Positions 21,979 to 33,799 are shown, counted from the stretch's first letter. The stretch is DNA of 64,000 bases from Trichopria drosophilae (GCA_030407085.1 CM059582.1:66525501-66589500); one strand, 5' to 3'. A program made the numbers and translations. The notes: generated by a model not told the origin, from the letters alone.

Positions 21979-23706
21979 TTTACTTGGTATACAAATGGAG
22001 TTCAAATTTTTAATTCGTCGAAATTTAGTATCTGGCCATTCTTTTTAATTATAAACGGGCTTCCATATCTAGAAAGGTTTTCAATTGATAATGTAATATT
22101 GTGTGGAATTTGGTTTGGTTATATAAAACCTGCCGCAAACTGTTTTCTACATGCTTTTTATGAAGAGTTAATGCAATTGTATCGTGGCATTTCTTTTAAC
22201 GTTTGTTCAATGCAAGTTCCAATCATCATACGGGGAATTGTTATGTGTGGAACATGCGATTTGCCCGCTAAGGCATTATTTTTGAACATGGTACAGTATA
22301 ACAGCAAATTTGGATGCCAAAAATGTAAATAAAATGGAAGAAGTATTAACGGTAAATGGGTTTACCAGTACAGGCGGCATTTACATCTAAGAACAGATCA
22401 AGAGACTGCTCTTCACGCGCAACAAGCTTTACAATCAAACTCAACTGTTTTTGGCGTAAAGGGACCCACTATGTTATCTCGTTTCGTGTACAATTGCATA
22501 AGATCAACAGCAGTTGATATGATGCATTGCGTATTTGGGGTTGTTAAACAACACATGAAGTTACTAATCGATTCTACTTCCTCTAAAGAAATTTTTTCCA
22601 TTCATAATTGCATAAAACTTATTGATAAACAACTTTTATCATTGCAACCACCTCAATTTATTCAACGTCGCCCTCGATCTATTGAATTACACTGGTCATA
22701 TTAGAAAGCTTCCGAGTTAAAAAATTGGTTTTTCTATTTTTCTTTATAAATTCTGTATGAATTTTTGTCCACTCCTTACTTTGATCACTATAAGTTGTTC
22801 GTATGCGGTATATTCTTACTAAGTCAAGAAAGCGTATCACATGATATGATAAATAACGCTTTGTGTGCGCTCAATGAATTTGTGAGCAGATTTAAAGTAT
22901 TGTTCGGTGGTCAGCATGTGTCGTGCAATATTCATCATCTCTTGCATCTTCCAGACGTGGTTCGAGAATGTGGTCCCTTATGGGTTACCTCTTGTTTCTC
23001 TTTCGAAGATATTAACGGTAAAATAAAATCTCTAGTACCTGGCAGTAAATCGCCCCAATTACAAATCTATTCTGCAGTATCATTATTGATTAATGTACGC
23101 ACAATGACGAATGAAAATCTAGCTATGGGTTCGTAACTGTATACATTATGTAAATATTTACTTTCTCTTCGAGAAAATTTAAAATTACATGAAACAATAT
23201 CAAATTCGATATTCGTAGTTTGAAAAATGTCAAACGCCAATTTACATGATGAAATTCAGCACTTATTTGAAGTTAATGATTTAAGAGTTACACAAATGAG
23301 CACATTCAAGAGACTCGTAAAAAACGGTATATTATATACTTCAGTGTCATATACTCGCAAAAATATGTACAACTCTGCGTATGTAAAGTTTATCCAAAAC
23401 AGCGAAACGTCCTTTGGCTACATTAAAATTTTTGTAAAAGTAGTTGTGTCTGGATGCAATGAAACCTGCGATTGTCCAAGAAATTATTATGCAATAATAA
23501 ACAAATTGTCTACCGAATATACATTCTCCACTGCGATACCATTAGGGGAATATCTTCCATTTATGGATACATATAACCTTCGACAAAATTATTTTTTAGT
23601 TATACCTGTAAATGATTTAAAGACTGTTTGCTTTAATGTGAAAAATATAAATGGCGATAATAATAATTGTATAATTGAGCGTGGTAATAATAAAGAATGC
23701 GAATAA
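21979..23706 (+). pseudogene. CACTA-like (Transposase_21 group) transposase, decayed
   Basis: Blocks in order: FTWYTNGVQIFNSSKFSIWP and LIINGLPYLERFS (from 21979), IIRGIVMCGTCDLPAKALF with QYNSKFGCQKCK (zinc-like CxxC), HLRTDQ, GVKGPTMLSRF, TAVDMMHCVFGVVK, PPQFIQRRPRSIELHWSY, then a shift to YFDHYKLFVCGIFLLS and NIHHLLHLPDVVRECGPLW...SCFSFEDINGKIK (DUF4218-like), and a C-terminal frame 23227-23706. These match a DDE-type CACTA transposase found in many insects. Stops at 22330, 22702 and 23134 and shifts make it dead. Ends of the parent element were not identified. Confidence 0.78.
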
Positions 23707-24142
23707 TTTTAAAGACTTGCATTTCATAATCACAATAACATCCTACACTTCATGTGATAACAATCTGCGTCTTTTAGTCATATTTTAATTTTTTAATTGC
23801 TGACTAGACCGATAATTCGATTTAGAAATAATCGAATGTGCAGAGACATCTGAACCTTCTGTTCGCCAAACGTCAGATCACATAGCATGCAGAATAGACA
23901 TAAGGAGACCGCACTTGGTTCTCCTTCCCTATAGCGTTTCATTGGCGATCAGTGCCGGAGTTCGTATGCCTATATATACTTGTCACGTCACGATGGACGA
24001 CTCGGGGTTATTTCGGGTTGATGCGAGGTTTGACTTCGGGAATGTCCGCTTCTGTGTTTACGGGTGCTCGAAAATTGGCGGTTTTGTTTGAGCCATTTGG
24101 AAGAGTCTTGAGTGAGTTAGACAAATATTATGTAATCAGCGT
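23707..24142. other. No gene; upstream of a THAP-like exon
   Basis: Ordinary AT-rich DNA with TATATATA at about 23973. It could hold the promoter of the next feature, but nothing proves it. Confidence 0.3.
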
Positions 24143-24277
24143 ATGCCGACAATGTGTTTTATCCCCGGTTGTGGAACTGGGAGTATTAAAGAACGTCAGC
24201 ATAAGGAGGCTGGCATGAGGCAGAAAAGTTTATTCCGTACTCCAAAGGTTAGGTTAGAACATTTACCCGGTACATAG
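24143..24277 (+). CDS. THAP-domain-like first exon or remnant
   Basis: ATG at 24143 opens a 44-residue frame starting MPTMCFIPGCGTGS, with SLFRTPK about 18 residues later. C-x-x-x-G-C near the start followed by a basic stretch and F-R-x-P is the opening of a THAP zinc finger, the DNA-binding domain of P-element-type transposases and host THAP proteins. AAG|GTTAGG right after RTPK could be a splice donor; otherwise the frame ends at TAG 24275. No second half (C-x2-C/H-x-H, AVPTIF) was found nearby. Confidence 0.45.
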   Translation: MPTMCFIPGCGTGSIKERQHKEAGMRQKSLFRTPKVRLEHLPGT

Positions 24278-24474
24278 CAACTTTTACCCGGTTTGTCAAG
24301 TGGAGTTCAAACCACCAAGAACTTTTATTTAATTATAATCCAAGTGCGATGAATTATGACTTATTGTGATAAATTTATACTAATATTACTGCTTTTTAAA
24401 TATCTTTTAATTTGAGAGATTAACAATTTCATGTGCTTGAAGTTGAGTCGACTTAAAGTCGTTTTTTTCTTTTA
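24278..24474. other. No feature seen
   Basis: AT-rich spacer. Confidence 0.4.
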
Positions 24475-25318
24475 TATTTTTACCGTGATCTGACAAACTT
24501 TTGAATAGTTCATCAGAGTAGGAATTTTTATTTGAAACTTTTAAAGCCATTCGAGAAGTTTTTATTTTAAACCAAGACATTGGCTATTGTTTATAAAAAT
24601 TGTTTATTTTTTTACCGTGATCCAACAAACTTTTCAATAGTTCATCAGAGTAAAAATTTTTATTTCAAACTTTTAAAGCCATTCGAGAAGTTTTTATTTT
24701 AAACCAAGACATTGGCTATTGTTTATAAAAATTGTTTATTTTTTTACCGTGATCCAACAAACTTTTGAATAGTTCATCAGAGTAAGAATTTTTATTTCAA
24801 ACTTTTAAAGTCATTCGAGAAGTTTTATTTTAAACCTATTTAAAAAAAATCCTACTCTGATGAACTATTTCAAAGTTTGTCGGATCACCGTAAAAATATA
24901 AACAATTTTTTATAAACAATAGCCAATGCCTTGGTTTAAATTAAAAACTTCTCGAATTGCTTTAAAAATTTGAAATAAAAATTCCTACCCTGATGAACTA
25001 TTCAAAAGTTTCTCGGATCACGGTAAAAGATAAACAATTTTTATAAACAATAGCCAATGCCTTGGTTTAAAATAAAAACTTCTCGAATTGCTTTAAAATT
25101 TTGAAATAAAAATTCCTACTCTGATGAACTATTCAAAAGTTTGTCGGATCACGACAAAAATATAAACAATTTTTTATAAACAATAGCCAATGCCTTGGTT
25201 TAAATCAAAAAATTCTCGAATGGATTTAAACGTTTGAAATAAAAATTCCTACCCTGATGAACTATTCAAAAGTTTGTCGGATCACGGTAAAAATATAAAC
25301 AATTTTTATAAATCAGCT
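24475..25318. repeat. Two head-to-head ~131-bp tandem arrays
   Basis: Forward: ACCGTGATC at 24482, 24614 and 24747, with TTGAATAGTTCATCAGAGTA and TTGGCTATTGTTTATAAA in each unit. Inverted: GATCACGGTA-type sites at about 24884, 25017, 25148 and 25278. The flip lies at about 24838. About three units on each arm pair to make a giant imperfect palindrome of about 840 bp. Confidence 0.9.
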
Positions 25319-25492
25319 ACACTGAAAACAATGAGAATGAATTTTACAAACTCTTGGTAATTTTCATTGTATATAAATTTGATAATATTACCACGTGTAA
25401 CATAAAACTAATTGAGATCAAGGATTGTACAATGTTATTGTAAATTTACGTGACATTACTGTGATTTTAATATATTATTCTAAAAACAAAGT

Positions 25493-25762
25493 AAATCTTT
25501 ACTTCTAAAAATTTCTTTTAGCAAAGTTAGAGTTGAGTAATGGCAAAGTATTAATTTTGGTTTCGCATTAACAGTTTTATCTGTTTAATTCATTTTGCAC
25601 TGTCTTTAAAGGTTTTTTGATTATTTCCTACATTAATGAAGTACGTGTTAAATGTTTATCTAATAGAAGAGGTGAAACTGTCAGTGCGAAACCAAAATTA
25701 ATAATTTCACGCTAATCAACTCTAACTTTGCTAAAGGAAATTGTTGTAGGTGAAGATTTATT
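25493..25762. repeat. MITE-like hairpin, ~88-bp arms
   Basis: AGCAAAGTTAGAGTTGA and TTAATTTTGGTTTCGCA on the left arm (25493-25581) are matched in reverse complement at 25672-25760 with a ~90-bp loop. A third partial arm copy appears at about 25850-25882. Confidence 0.7.
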
Positions 25763-26181
25763 TTGTTATTACAATATTATAATACACAAATCCAAATGCA
25801 ATTATGTAAAGCAAAGTAAGTATATACCTGTAAGAATATGAATTTTGGTATCGCATTGTTAGTTCTACTGTCAAGCTAAAACTGGCTGAGTGTCGAAGCC
25901 CAAGCAACTGTTTTCAACGGCTTAACTGAATCCGGCCATAATAGGAATGGCATTCGAATGGTATTGCATAAAATTTTTTCTTGCATCCACACCATAAGCA
26001 TTTATAAAATTAATGTTCATTAGCGACCGACTAATTTGTTTTATGCTACATATGTAGTATGTTATGTTGACTAGTGTCAAAACATGTATACTTGCATACT
26101 AAATATATCTTCACATGATAATTACCCTTATTCGTATATGCATGCATTGCTATTAGGCGACAAACATATTTTTGAACATTA

Positions 26182-26368
26182 TATTGACTAAATGTGAAGT
26201 TGCTCAGTGGGAATAGTGGGAATCTTAACTAAATATTCAGGTAAAATAAATAATCATTTAGTTATATCGTTTTCTTTACCTTAAGATTTAGTTAAAAGAA
26301 CTAAATGTAGTTGGATTAACTAATTATTTGATCCCCACTGGGCAACATCACATTTAGTCAATATTACC
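26182..26368. repeat. MITE-like element with ~32-bp inverted ends
   Basis: ATATTGACTAAATGTGAAGT... (left) pairs with ...ACATCACATTTAGTCAATAT (right), and CTCAGTGGGA with TCCCCACTGGG. The interior has several inverted TTTAGTT motifs. Confidence 0.7.
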
Positions 26369-27107
26369 AAGTTTTTTTTTCACTGTGTAGTAATGCTCAA
26401 TTTTAATGACGAAGAAAAAATGTCCAAATACTTACAAAAGTTACATAACAGATCTTTTCAAGACTTCCCCGCGTACAGGTTATTCTTGTTCTGAACGTTC
26501 CACAATTATTGATTATAACAATTTAATACATTTTAATGTTACCCCAGTAAACGAAATGAATAGAGATTGTGAACTTATTTCTACGTTTTTTATCTTTCTA
26601 CATAAGTTATTACAAATAAGTATAGAAAATCATAGAAAATATACATTTCCTATTCATTATAAATAATTACAATGAATAGATAAGAATCCATAACTGCATA
26701 TAATAACAGGAATTCAAAGCATAAGCGTCTAATTCCTATAAATGAAATTAAAGATAGTGCCAGCGTAGAAATTTTCGGTACGGCATCAGTATGACTTGAG
26801 TATTGGATAGAGTACGGCTAAGTATTGGGAAGAGTATGGCTATGATATGGGTGTTGTATGCCCCTTATTTGGGTCAAGGTATATAGAATAAGTCTGGCGT
26901 ATGAGCGTTTCCCATACATACTATTTGCTAGACTACTTCCAAAAGGATGCCAGACTCTTTCAAGACTTTATTTTGATGTAAACAAAAATAAATTTAAACA
27001 TTTTTTAAATTTATAAATATTTTATATTAAAGTCTCGCATTGTCTATTTAAATTTAACATATTTTCTTACAATTATTAACGCTCGCAAATAAATTAAAAA
27101 AACCTTT

Positions 27108-27182
27108 CGCTTCGGGGGTTTTGACCCAGCGACCCTAACATTGCAAAGCATGCACGCTTACCACTACGCTACGCCCTATGTT
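27108..27182 (-). repeat. tRNA-like segment in the left foldback arm
   Basis: The minus strand reads GGGCGTAGCGTAGTGGTTAG (A-box-like) and GGTCGCTGGGTCAAAACCCC (B-box-like) about 30 nt later. The anticodon region GCATGCTTTGCAATGT forms only a weak stem, so this is a tRNA-derived SINE head or a decayed tRNA copy, not a credible tRNA gene. Confidence 0.55.
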
Positions 27183-28460
27183 ACGAAATAAAATTTCAGA
27201 ACTTGTATATTAAGATCGTAGATAGTCAATTTTTTGTACAGACATATTTCCCGTATCTCTGGCCATATGTTCTAAGGTAATTAAACATTTAAACAATTTT
27301 TTATTTTACATATTTGCAAATTTCGTTTGGGGTCTGTATTGATTTGCTCGAGGTTGTCCCCACTATCGATACATCCCCAAATTTTGTCAGATTTCGCGTA
27401 TCTACTACCGTTCTCGAGATATTTTAGAATTTTGAATATTCCAAAATTTGCAAATTTTTAGTAACCGCTTGCATGCAATATTATCAAACCCATTGTTGGT
27501 AGGCCCCAATTATAAAACTATTATTTTACGATACTATTATTAAATCATGAAAATCTGTCACATTCTATCATGAAAAAACGCTACCATCGTAATCAATACA
27601 AAGCAGCTATTAATATATTATAATTTTAGCATTTAATGACTTATTTTTCGTGAAAATGTGAAAATCGTAACAAATTGTAGACAAATTGCACACAAATTAT
27701 ACACAAATTGTACATAAATTGTATACAAATTGTACACAAATTGTACACAAATCGGAAAATCTGCAACTATTTTTTAAAAACAGATTGCTTTTTATATTTT
27801 TAATTTTATTGGATGATTATTCTTTTACCACATAACTCACATTAATATTATTTTAATTTTTAAGCTTGCGCAAATATAATATTACATTTTTTATACATAA
27901 TATTGGACTTATTTCTGCAAAGTTCTGTCATACAAAAAGGTCATAACTCAATTAACTATAATCGTACTGAGTAAATTTAATTAAGTTTCATATAAATATT
28001 TTTTGATTTCGGACTATTCTAAAAGTGTATAAGATTCTTTCATTGTAGAATTAATGAAATAATTATTTATTCAAGGAGACGAATAAAGCTACATTACTGA
28101 ATAAAATTTCTTAGTTTTTTGGAACATGCATGTATAAAAACATATTCAGAAACACTGATTAGAAAGACTGTTTAAGATAATTCGACGAAAGAAAAGTAGA
28201 ATAACGGATTTGAATTCAAGTAATTAAATTAAATTGGATTTTAGCGACGGGGTTATGCCGCGGGTACGCAGAGTTAGTGAACTGAGTGAAAGCGGTTATT
28301 AAAAATTTGCAAAATTTTTAATGTTCAAAATTCTAAAATATCTCGAAAACGGTAGAAGATACGCGAAATCTGCCAAAATTCGGGGTTGTATCGATAAAGG
28401 GGACGACCTCGAGTAAATCAATACAGACCCCAAACGAAATTTGCAAATATGTAAAATATC

Positions 28461-28830
28461 GGCTTCGTGGCTCAGGCGGTTAACGCTCTGGACTACGAAG
28501 TCGTAGGTCGAGAGTTCGATCCACGTCGGGTGAACAATTTTTCGATTTCGTTTCAAGCAGCAGCTCGCTGTTGGTAAGACGAGCCACATTGTTTGTTTAC
28601 GTTTCGAAAATATTGTTTATCTGGCGGAAATCGATTCATGACCGCCGCTGTACTTGGTGTAGGTTTCTGCAGTTCCTACATTTCATACACAAATGTGAAG
28701 TATGGCGCCATCTTCTTAAGTCGATCTGGAGCTCTCGCAAATATAACGATTATTCAGTATATATGAACAAACTTTGTAAAAGGGTGATTCCGCCCGTTAA
28801 AAATAATAAATAAAAAAAAAAAATAAAAAA
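28461..28830 (+). mobile_element. tRNA-derived SINE inserted in the right foldback arm
   Basis: It starts GGCTTCGTGGCTCAGGCGG (A box) with GTCGAGAGTTCGATCC (B box) 35 nt on, a CTACGAA loop like tRNA-Arg, then a ~270-bp body ending in AAATAATAAATAAAAAAAAA. Removing it restores pairing of the right arm with the left arm. RNA polymerase III would read it from the internal boxes. Confidence 0.75.
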
Positions 28831-28911
28831 TTTTCAAAATGATTAATTATCTTAGAACATGGCCAGAGATACGGGCATCTTAATATACAAGTTCTGAAAT
28901 TTTATTTCGTA

Positions 28912-28990
28912 ACATAGGGCGTAGCGTAGTGGTTAGCGTGCATGCTTTGCAATGTTAGGGTCGCTGGGTCAAAACCCCCGAAGCGAAAGG
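28912..28990 (+). repeat. tRNA-like segment in the right foldback arm
   Basis: Inverted partner of 27108-27182, near-identical (GGGCGTAGCGTAGTGGTTAG, GGTCGCTGGGTCAAAACCCC). Confidence 0.55.
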
Positions 28991-29326
28991 TTTTTTTAAT
29001 TTATTTGCGAGCGTTAATAATTGTAAGAAAATATGTTAAATTTAAATAGACAATGCGAGACTTTAATATAAAATATTTATAAATTTAAAAAATGTTTAAA
29101 TTTATTTTTGTTTACATTAATATAAAGTCTTCAAAGAGTCTGGCGCCCTTTTGAAAGTAGTCTAGCAAATAGTATGGGAAACGCTCATACGCCAGACTTA
29201 TCCCATATACCTTGACCCAAATAAGGGGCATACAACACCCATATCATAGCCATACTCTTCCCAATATTTAGCCGTACTCTATCCAATACTGAAGCCATAC
29301 TGATGCCGTACCGAAAATTTCTACGC

Positions 29327-30180
29327 AGGTGGGAATAGAAAAGAACCTGTAATCTGAATTACATTTAATACATCTCAATTCTTTTTCGTGTACTGGAATC
29401 TTTTATGTGTTCAGAATGCTTTAAATCTTAACGAATTTACGGATTTCTATGGTACGATATTTTAAGAAATACGGATACATATGTACAGCAAGCCATTATA
29501 AAAACAATGAGCTACCGCATTTCACAATCGGTCAAATAGATTTACAAAATCTTGTAAGGATACTGAGTATTGGTATGAAAATCGAAGAAAATAGTATTAC
29601 ATATATAATTACACGATTTTTCAATTGCGGAAATAACATGATTCTCTGAAGGAAAGTGACGACAAATGTTGCTCCGAAATTTACCAAGTTCCATAATTTG
29701 TTCGAATTGCGATGGGGAAGTTAAAGTCAAATACCCTCCACATTATTGGATTGATGATGTTTGGTAATCATCTAAATTAACTAGAAATATAAGGATTTTC
29801 ATGTAAATTTAAATCAAACAATAGTCAAATAACTTACAGAGCCGAAAACGTAAAATTGAAAATATGAATTTGGAGATTACGACTATAAAAAATTTCAGTA
29901 CCTATGCTATCAAGGAAATATTTAATACGATTATGTAATACTTACATGGAAACATTATTTTCCGACGCAGTTCAAAGTTAGATTATTTTAATATTGTGCA
30001 TATTGTTATATTATACTATTAATAATTAATACATATAGAAAACTTTGTTATAATAAAGCTTGGCGTCATTAAAAGACGTACATAATGCAATTTACTATTA
30101 AATTTATAATTTGTTAATATGTGTTTTAAATACAAATAATGCTTTCGTTATGTCTATCTATTACGGCAGTTTAAAATACC
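29327..30180. other. AT-rich DNA; no gene
   Basis: Frames of about 60 codons exist but have AT-driven composition and no motif. Confidence 0.5.
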
Positions 30181-31436
30181 CGCGCGGTCAGGCACGTGGC
30201 CAACGTACACCTCGGTTAAGTTCGACTTCGTTCGTGGACGTAACCAAGTCGTCCTTATTGATAGTAACGCCACCACGCCGAACTTTTGACGTCCTTTCCT
30301 TCGACGGATTACACGAACGCCTGCAAGCCCCAAGGTTTATTAACTGAACTGTAACACGGGCGTGTAAATCAGTAGGATTAATGGGTTCTTTTAAGTGAGT
30401 GGCTACTGATGACACAGGAGAATCGGGAATAAGAGTGAAACAAGAAAACACCTTATTTGGGTACAATTAGTTACTTTATTTTTGAAACAATTATTCTGGT
30501 GTGGGTAGAGGAGTTGTCGGGAGAGGGGGAAGGGGTGTATAAGTTAGGATATAAATCTTCGAGTGTAGGTACCGGAGTGGTCGGACGAGGGGGTAAAGAG
30601 AAAGAACGAGCACTTTTCCTTAGGGGAGAAAAGTATGGCAGCCTGCGATTCAATTTCCATTTTGATATTGGATATTTCAAGGTGGAGAGCCTTTGCCAAT
30701 TTTTGGCGTTGGATCTTTCGTCCTCCTCGGCGGCGTTTCACTACAGATAAAAAGAAATATTTACTTGTTTTGGGAGATGATAATCAAAAAGAATATAATG
30801 GGTTTAGGAGATGAAATGGAAAACGCGAAGATTAGGAGAGGCAAAAAAAATATTTAATCTGGGGAAATTAAACAACACTCGTAATTGTCGCGTGAGAGGG
30901 GCGACTTCGTCTCAGTGGGCTAATATGCAATAGGTAGGAGGGAAGGGAGTTGTGGTTTCGCAGGCCTACCCGCTATGTCGCAAAGGAAGAAGGTTGGCGT
31001 GATTTCGCAGGCCTACCCGCTATGTCACGAAAAGGAAGGAAGTTGGGGCGATTTCGAGGGCCGACCCGCTATGTCGCGAAGGAAAAAAGGGTTGGCGTGA
31101 TTTCGCAGACTCACGAGTGGTTCAGGCTGCTGGGATAGCGGTCTTGGTTCCTTTTCGGGTCCGACGCTGAATTTAAAATTGCCTCGAAAATTGGAGTGGA
31201 CTGGCTGGGTGTTTAAGGGTTTTCCGCCTTAGACTGGAGTTGGTTTTCCGTTTTTGATAATCACCCGCGAAACTAAAAAAAAAACGACTGACTGGTGTCG
31301 CTGTCCCCCACGCGTATTTATGGTGGACCATAGTTTTTTTATCCCCGCTTTGAGTACTCCCCCTCTATTTTGAAGGTGGTGGATTTGTATGTTGGACAGG
31401 TTTTTGGAAATGGGCCAAGGAGGAAAAACACATTAA
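30181..31436 (-). repeat. LTR-retrotransposon remnants, noncoding
   Basis: GC-richer than its surroundings, with TGTTACA on the minus strand at 30347, a GGGGGAAGGGG stretch at about 30523, and three tandem ~47-60-bp copies at 30955-31105 (TTTCGCAGGCCTACCCGCTATGTCGC...). It may be LTR or leader sequence of the element whose 3' LTR starts at 31863. No protein block is recognised. Confidence 0.35.
30955..31105 (+). repeat. Three tandem copies of a ~48-bp unit
   Basis: GGCCTACCCGCTATGTCG recurs at about 30963, 31009 and 31059 with AAGGAAGAAGGTTGGCGTG between copies. Confidence 0.8.
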
Positions 31437-31880
31437 CTAAAAATTATTGCTATAGATAGCCCGTTAGAACGTACCCGTTTTCTCTTTTTATATTTTTAAG
31501 AAAAGTTAAAAAACAGGTAGCTTGAGAGTTACGTCCTCAATTATCGTAAATTTTGGAAGAGACGAGAATCACGGTAATGTAAAACGATTGTTCTGTTGTA
31601 GAAAAAATGTTATGGAAGATCGTTGTAAAACTGATTGCGTCTGTAGGGTGATTTTGTAGGAAAGTTTTTCGGTTTAAGCGACGTGAGCCGTCTCCTGATT
31701 TATGGCTAATAAAGGTTTAAAGAAAATGTTATTTGAACCGGGTACGTTCCAATATGCTTCGTCTATGTGGTTTGAAGGTTACATTGTAAGAAACGGACTC
31801 GTTTGTCAGATTTGTGTATGCATACCGAAAATTGGTTAATCGCGCTAGTTACGAGGACGTAACACCCCCCACCTTGGTCG
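31437..31880 (-). repeat. Polypurine tract and start of a 3' LTR
   Basis: The minus strand reads AAGGTGGGGGG|TGTTACGTCCTCG with the junction at 31863, the typical PPT-LTR boundary. Leftward the LTR continues for at least 400 bp. Its left end is unclear (30347 is one option). Confidence 0.45.
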
Positions 31881-32819
31881 AACGTTGGCCCTCCAATGTT
31901 CTGTGCACATGCTATGTAAGGAATCATGTTACAATTTTGTATTGACGCTGATACAGAATTTTGCATTTTTCATGAAATGTCAAACCGCTTACCGTTCTAT
32001 CACTAATCGCTTATTGCATGAATTAGTAGTAAAAAATAAAAGCACGATGTTTAGAATTTTTCGCTTATTGGTAATTGTTTTACATTATTTTGAAGATTGT
32101 ACAATATTTTACATGATGGTTCTTCTTGAAGTTTATATACATGAATTGTTACTATATTTACGCTTTCTACGATATATGTGTGTTATCGGTATGACTATTC
32201 TTAACGATTGGCATATGTAGTGATAGAAAAAAAAGCATAAACAATTTTCGCAGCGTTTTAACAATGTGAGGTTGAATATTTCTAATACAGCCGGCAGATT
32301 TCCTGTCATATATACATATACAGTGGACTATTGTAGTGGTTAAATCATTGGCTTAAAAGGAATCCTGAAGTAAAGACAAACATAATTTTGAAATTGTGCA
32401 TGTTAAAAATTAGGAAGGTTAAAAAAGGGAATGTATTTTACGTGATAAAAAAAAATTTGCTTATAATGATTATAATTTGTTGAAAACTTAAGATAAACGA
32501 TCTTCAAACAAGACAAACTTGATATTTGTCAATTTTCCAAGTGCATGACATCTCGCTCTCCACCATATTGTGGCAAGGCTAACTTAACGGCGAGTGTTTT
32601 ATTATCACTTCTGCACTGTCTAGTATGTGATATACGCACTCCACTCTTTCGTGGCAAGACTAACTTAACGGCAAAATATCGTTTACTTAAAAAGAGATTC
32701 TTTGGAAATTAACACTCTCGTATTTCCCTCGTTTAAATTCATTATTCTTTTCCATTTTTTTCTGTTTATTCTCTTTTGTTTTTTGTCATTTGTTATTTTT
32801 GATAATTATCTCATTTTTC

Positions 32820-32823
<4 letters not shown>
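31881..32823. other. AT-rich DNA; no gene
   Basis: Contains a pair of diverged direct repeats at about 32555 and 32641 (GGCAAGGCTAACTTAACGGC and GGCAAGACTAACTTAACGGC). The 111-codon frame at 31885 is not convincing. Confidence 0.5.

Positions 32824-32887
<64 letters not shown>
32824..32887. repeat. (TA)n microsatellite
   Basis: About 31 TA units. Confidence 0.97.
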
Positions 32888-32890
<3 letters not shown>

Positions 32891-33036
32891 TTTCAATTTC
32901 TTGTGATATTAAAAAAAAATGTAGTTAATTCGTTAACTTTGTTGCATGCGCATGCGAAGCAGAGGTTAGGAAAATAGTGCCGTTTGGGATGATAATAATG
33001 CTTTATTGTATTGTCAGAATTGTTATATTTTTATTA

Positions 33037-33420
33037 ATCTGAGTATCCCTCGTCTTCGATGTCGGGATCTGGTATTTCTACCTCAAATGGTTGTTGTTTA
33101 ATTTTGAATGTAGTTACATAACAGCCATTTAATTTTTGTGGTTGTATTTCTGCTGCTTTTATTCTGTCGTTGATTCTATAAATATGGAGGTTTAGACATC
33201 GTATACATCGCGGTGCTTGTTGTGTTTCTAATAATTGGTTTCGGCAATATCCACAGTTAATCTTCTCCCGGTGCAGTTTTAATGTGTACCATTGTTAGTC
33301 TTTTAAACGTTTTTTTTCTGTTCTTCTTCAAGGTTATTGTAACAATTTCTGCATGCCCATTGTTCGTCATTAGTGGTAAGCATTTCAGACCCCGAATGGC
33401 AAGTCTCTGCACAGATTAAT
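33037..33420 (-). pseudogene. Cys-rich protein fragment of unknown origin
   Basis: The minus strand frame (about 33295-33037) reads INCGYCRNQLLETQQAPRCI, then RCLNLH and an acidic end DPDIEDEGYSD*. Upstream in another frame are CAETCHSGSEML and ACRNCYNNLEEE. Repeated C-x2-C pairs suggest a small zinc-binding (PHD- or RING-like) module. I do not recognise the family. The frameshift and the adjacent minisatellite argue for a remnant. Confidence 0.45.
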
Positions 33421-33474
33421 AACAGATAGCCAAAGGTCCTCCTTTCGGCAAGACCAATAAAACCGGTTCTCGAT

Positions 33475-33674
33475 GTGCATCTCTATTTTACCCGGAGAAC
33501 TTGTTAATTTCCGAGCTATGTGCACCTCTATTTTGCCCGGAGAACTGGTTAATTTCCGAGCTATGTGCACCTCTATTTTGCCCGGAGAACTGGTTAATTT
33601 CCGAGCTATGTACATCTCTATTTTACCCGGAGAACTGGTTGACTTCCAAGCTCTGTACATCTCTGTTTTATCGG
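33475..33674. repeat. 45-bp minisatellite, 4.4 copies
   Basis: GTGCACCTCTATTTTGCCCG-type units start at 33475, 33520, 33565, 33610 and 33655, exactly 45 bp apart. Because 45 is a multiple of three, both strands stay open and give repetitive 15-residue frames. Confidence 0.95.
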
Positions 33675-33779
33675 TTAAAAGTAATGAGTTAAAAGTGTAT
33701 GTCTTTCCAAATCCTATGGAGAGTGTTCACCCGCTTCTTTTGTAAGGTCGCAAGAATTAAGAATATCGAGGATCTTGGA

Positions 33780-33787
33780 TCTATATC
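33780..33787 (+). repeat. Target-site duplication of the MULE, left copy
   Basis: TCTATATC, identical to 35738-35745 at the other end of the element. Confidence 0.7.
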
Positions 33788-33799
33788 GGTACCCGGTCA

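Larger units (their letters stand above)
26763..29326. mobile_element. Foldback element with ~0.7-kb inverted arms
   Basis: GCGTAGAAATTTTCGGTACG at the left end is matched in inverse at 29326. The arms (about 26763-27470 and 28300-29326) stay aligned throughout, with the right arm lengthened by a SINE. The terminal ~200 bp is rich in TATGG motifs. The 0.8-kb loop is AT-rich with no protein, and holds a run of ACAAATTGTACACAAATTGT repeats near 27680-27750. It is non-autonomous; the same ends are seen at 16301. I find no convincing target duplication. Confidence 0.8.

Noticed and set aside
26406..26666. 86-codon frame as a gene
   Set aside because: AT-driven composition and no recognisable block; the same holds for 29449-29649 and 31885-32220.
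27108..27182. tRNA gene call
   Set aside because: A and B boxes are recognisable, but the anticodon and T stems pair poorly and the sequence sits in both arms of a foldback, so it is tRNA-derived repeat DNA.
28461..28533. tRNA-Arg gene call
   Set aside because: It is followed by a SINE body and A-rich tail, and its anticodon stem is imperfect.
26763..29326. Target-site duplication for the foldback
   Set aside because: Flanks (TAGTGCCA and AGGTGGGA) do not match at any reasonable offset.
33473..33745. Repetitive 15-residue protein on either strand
   Set aside because: A by-product of the 45-bp minisatellite; no start context or conservation signal.
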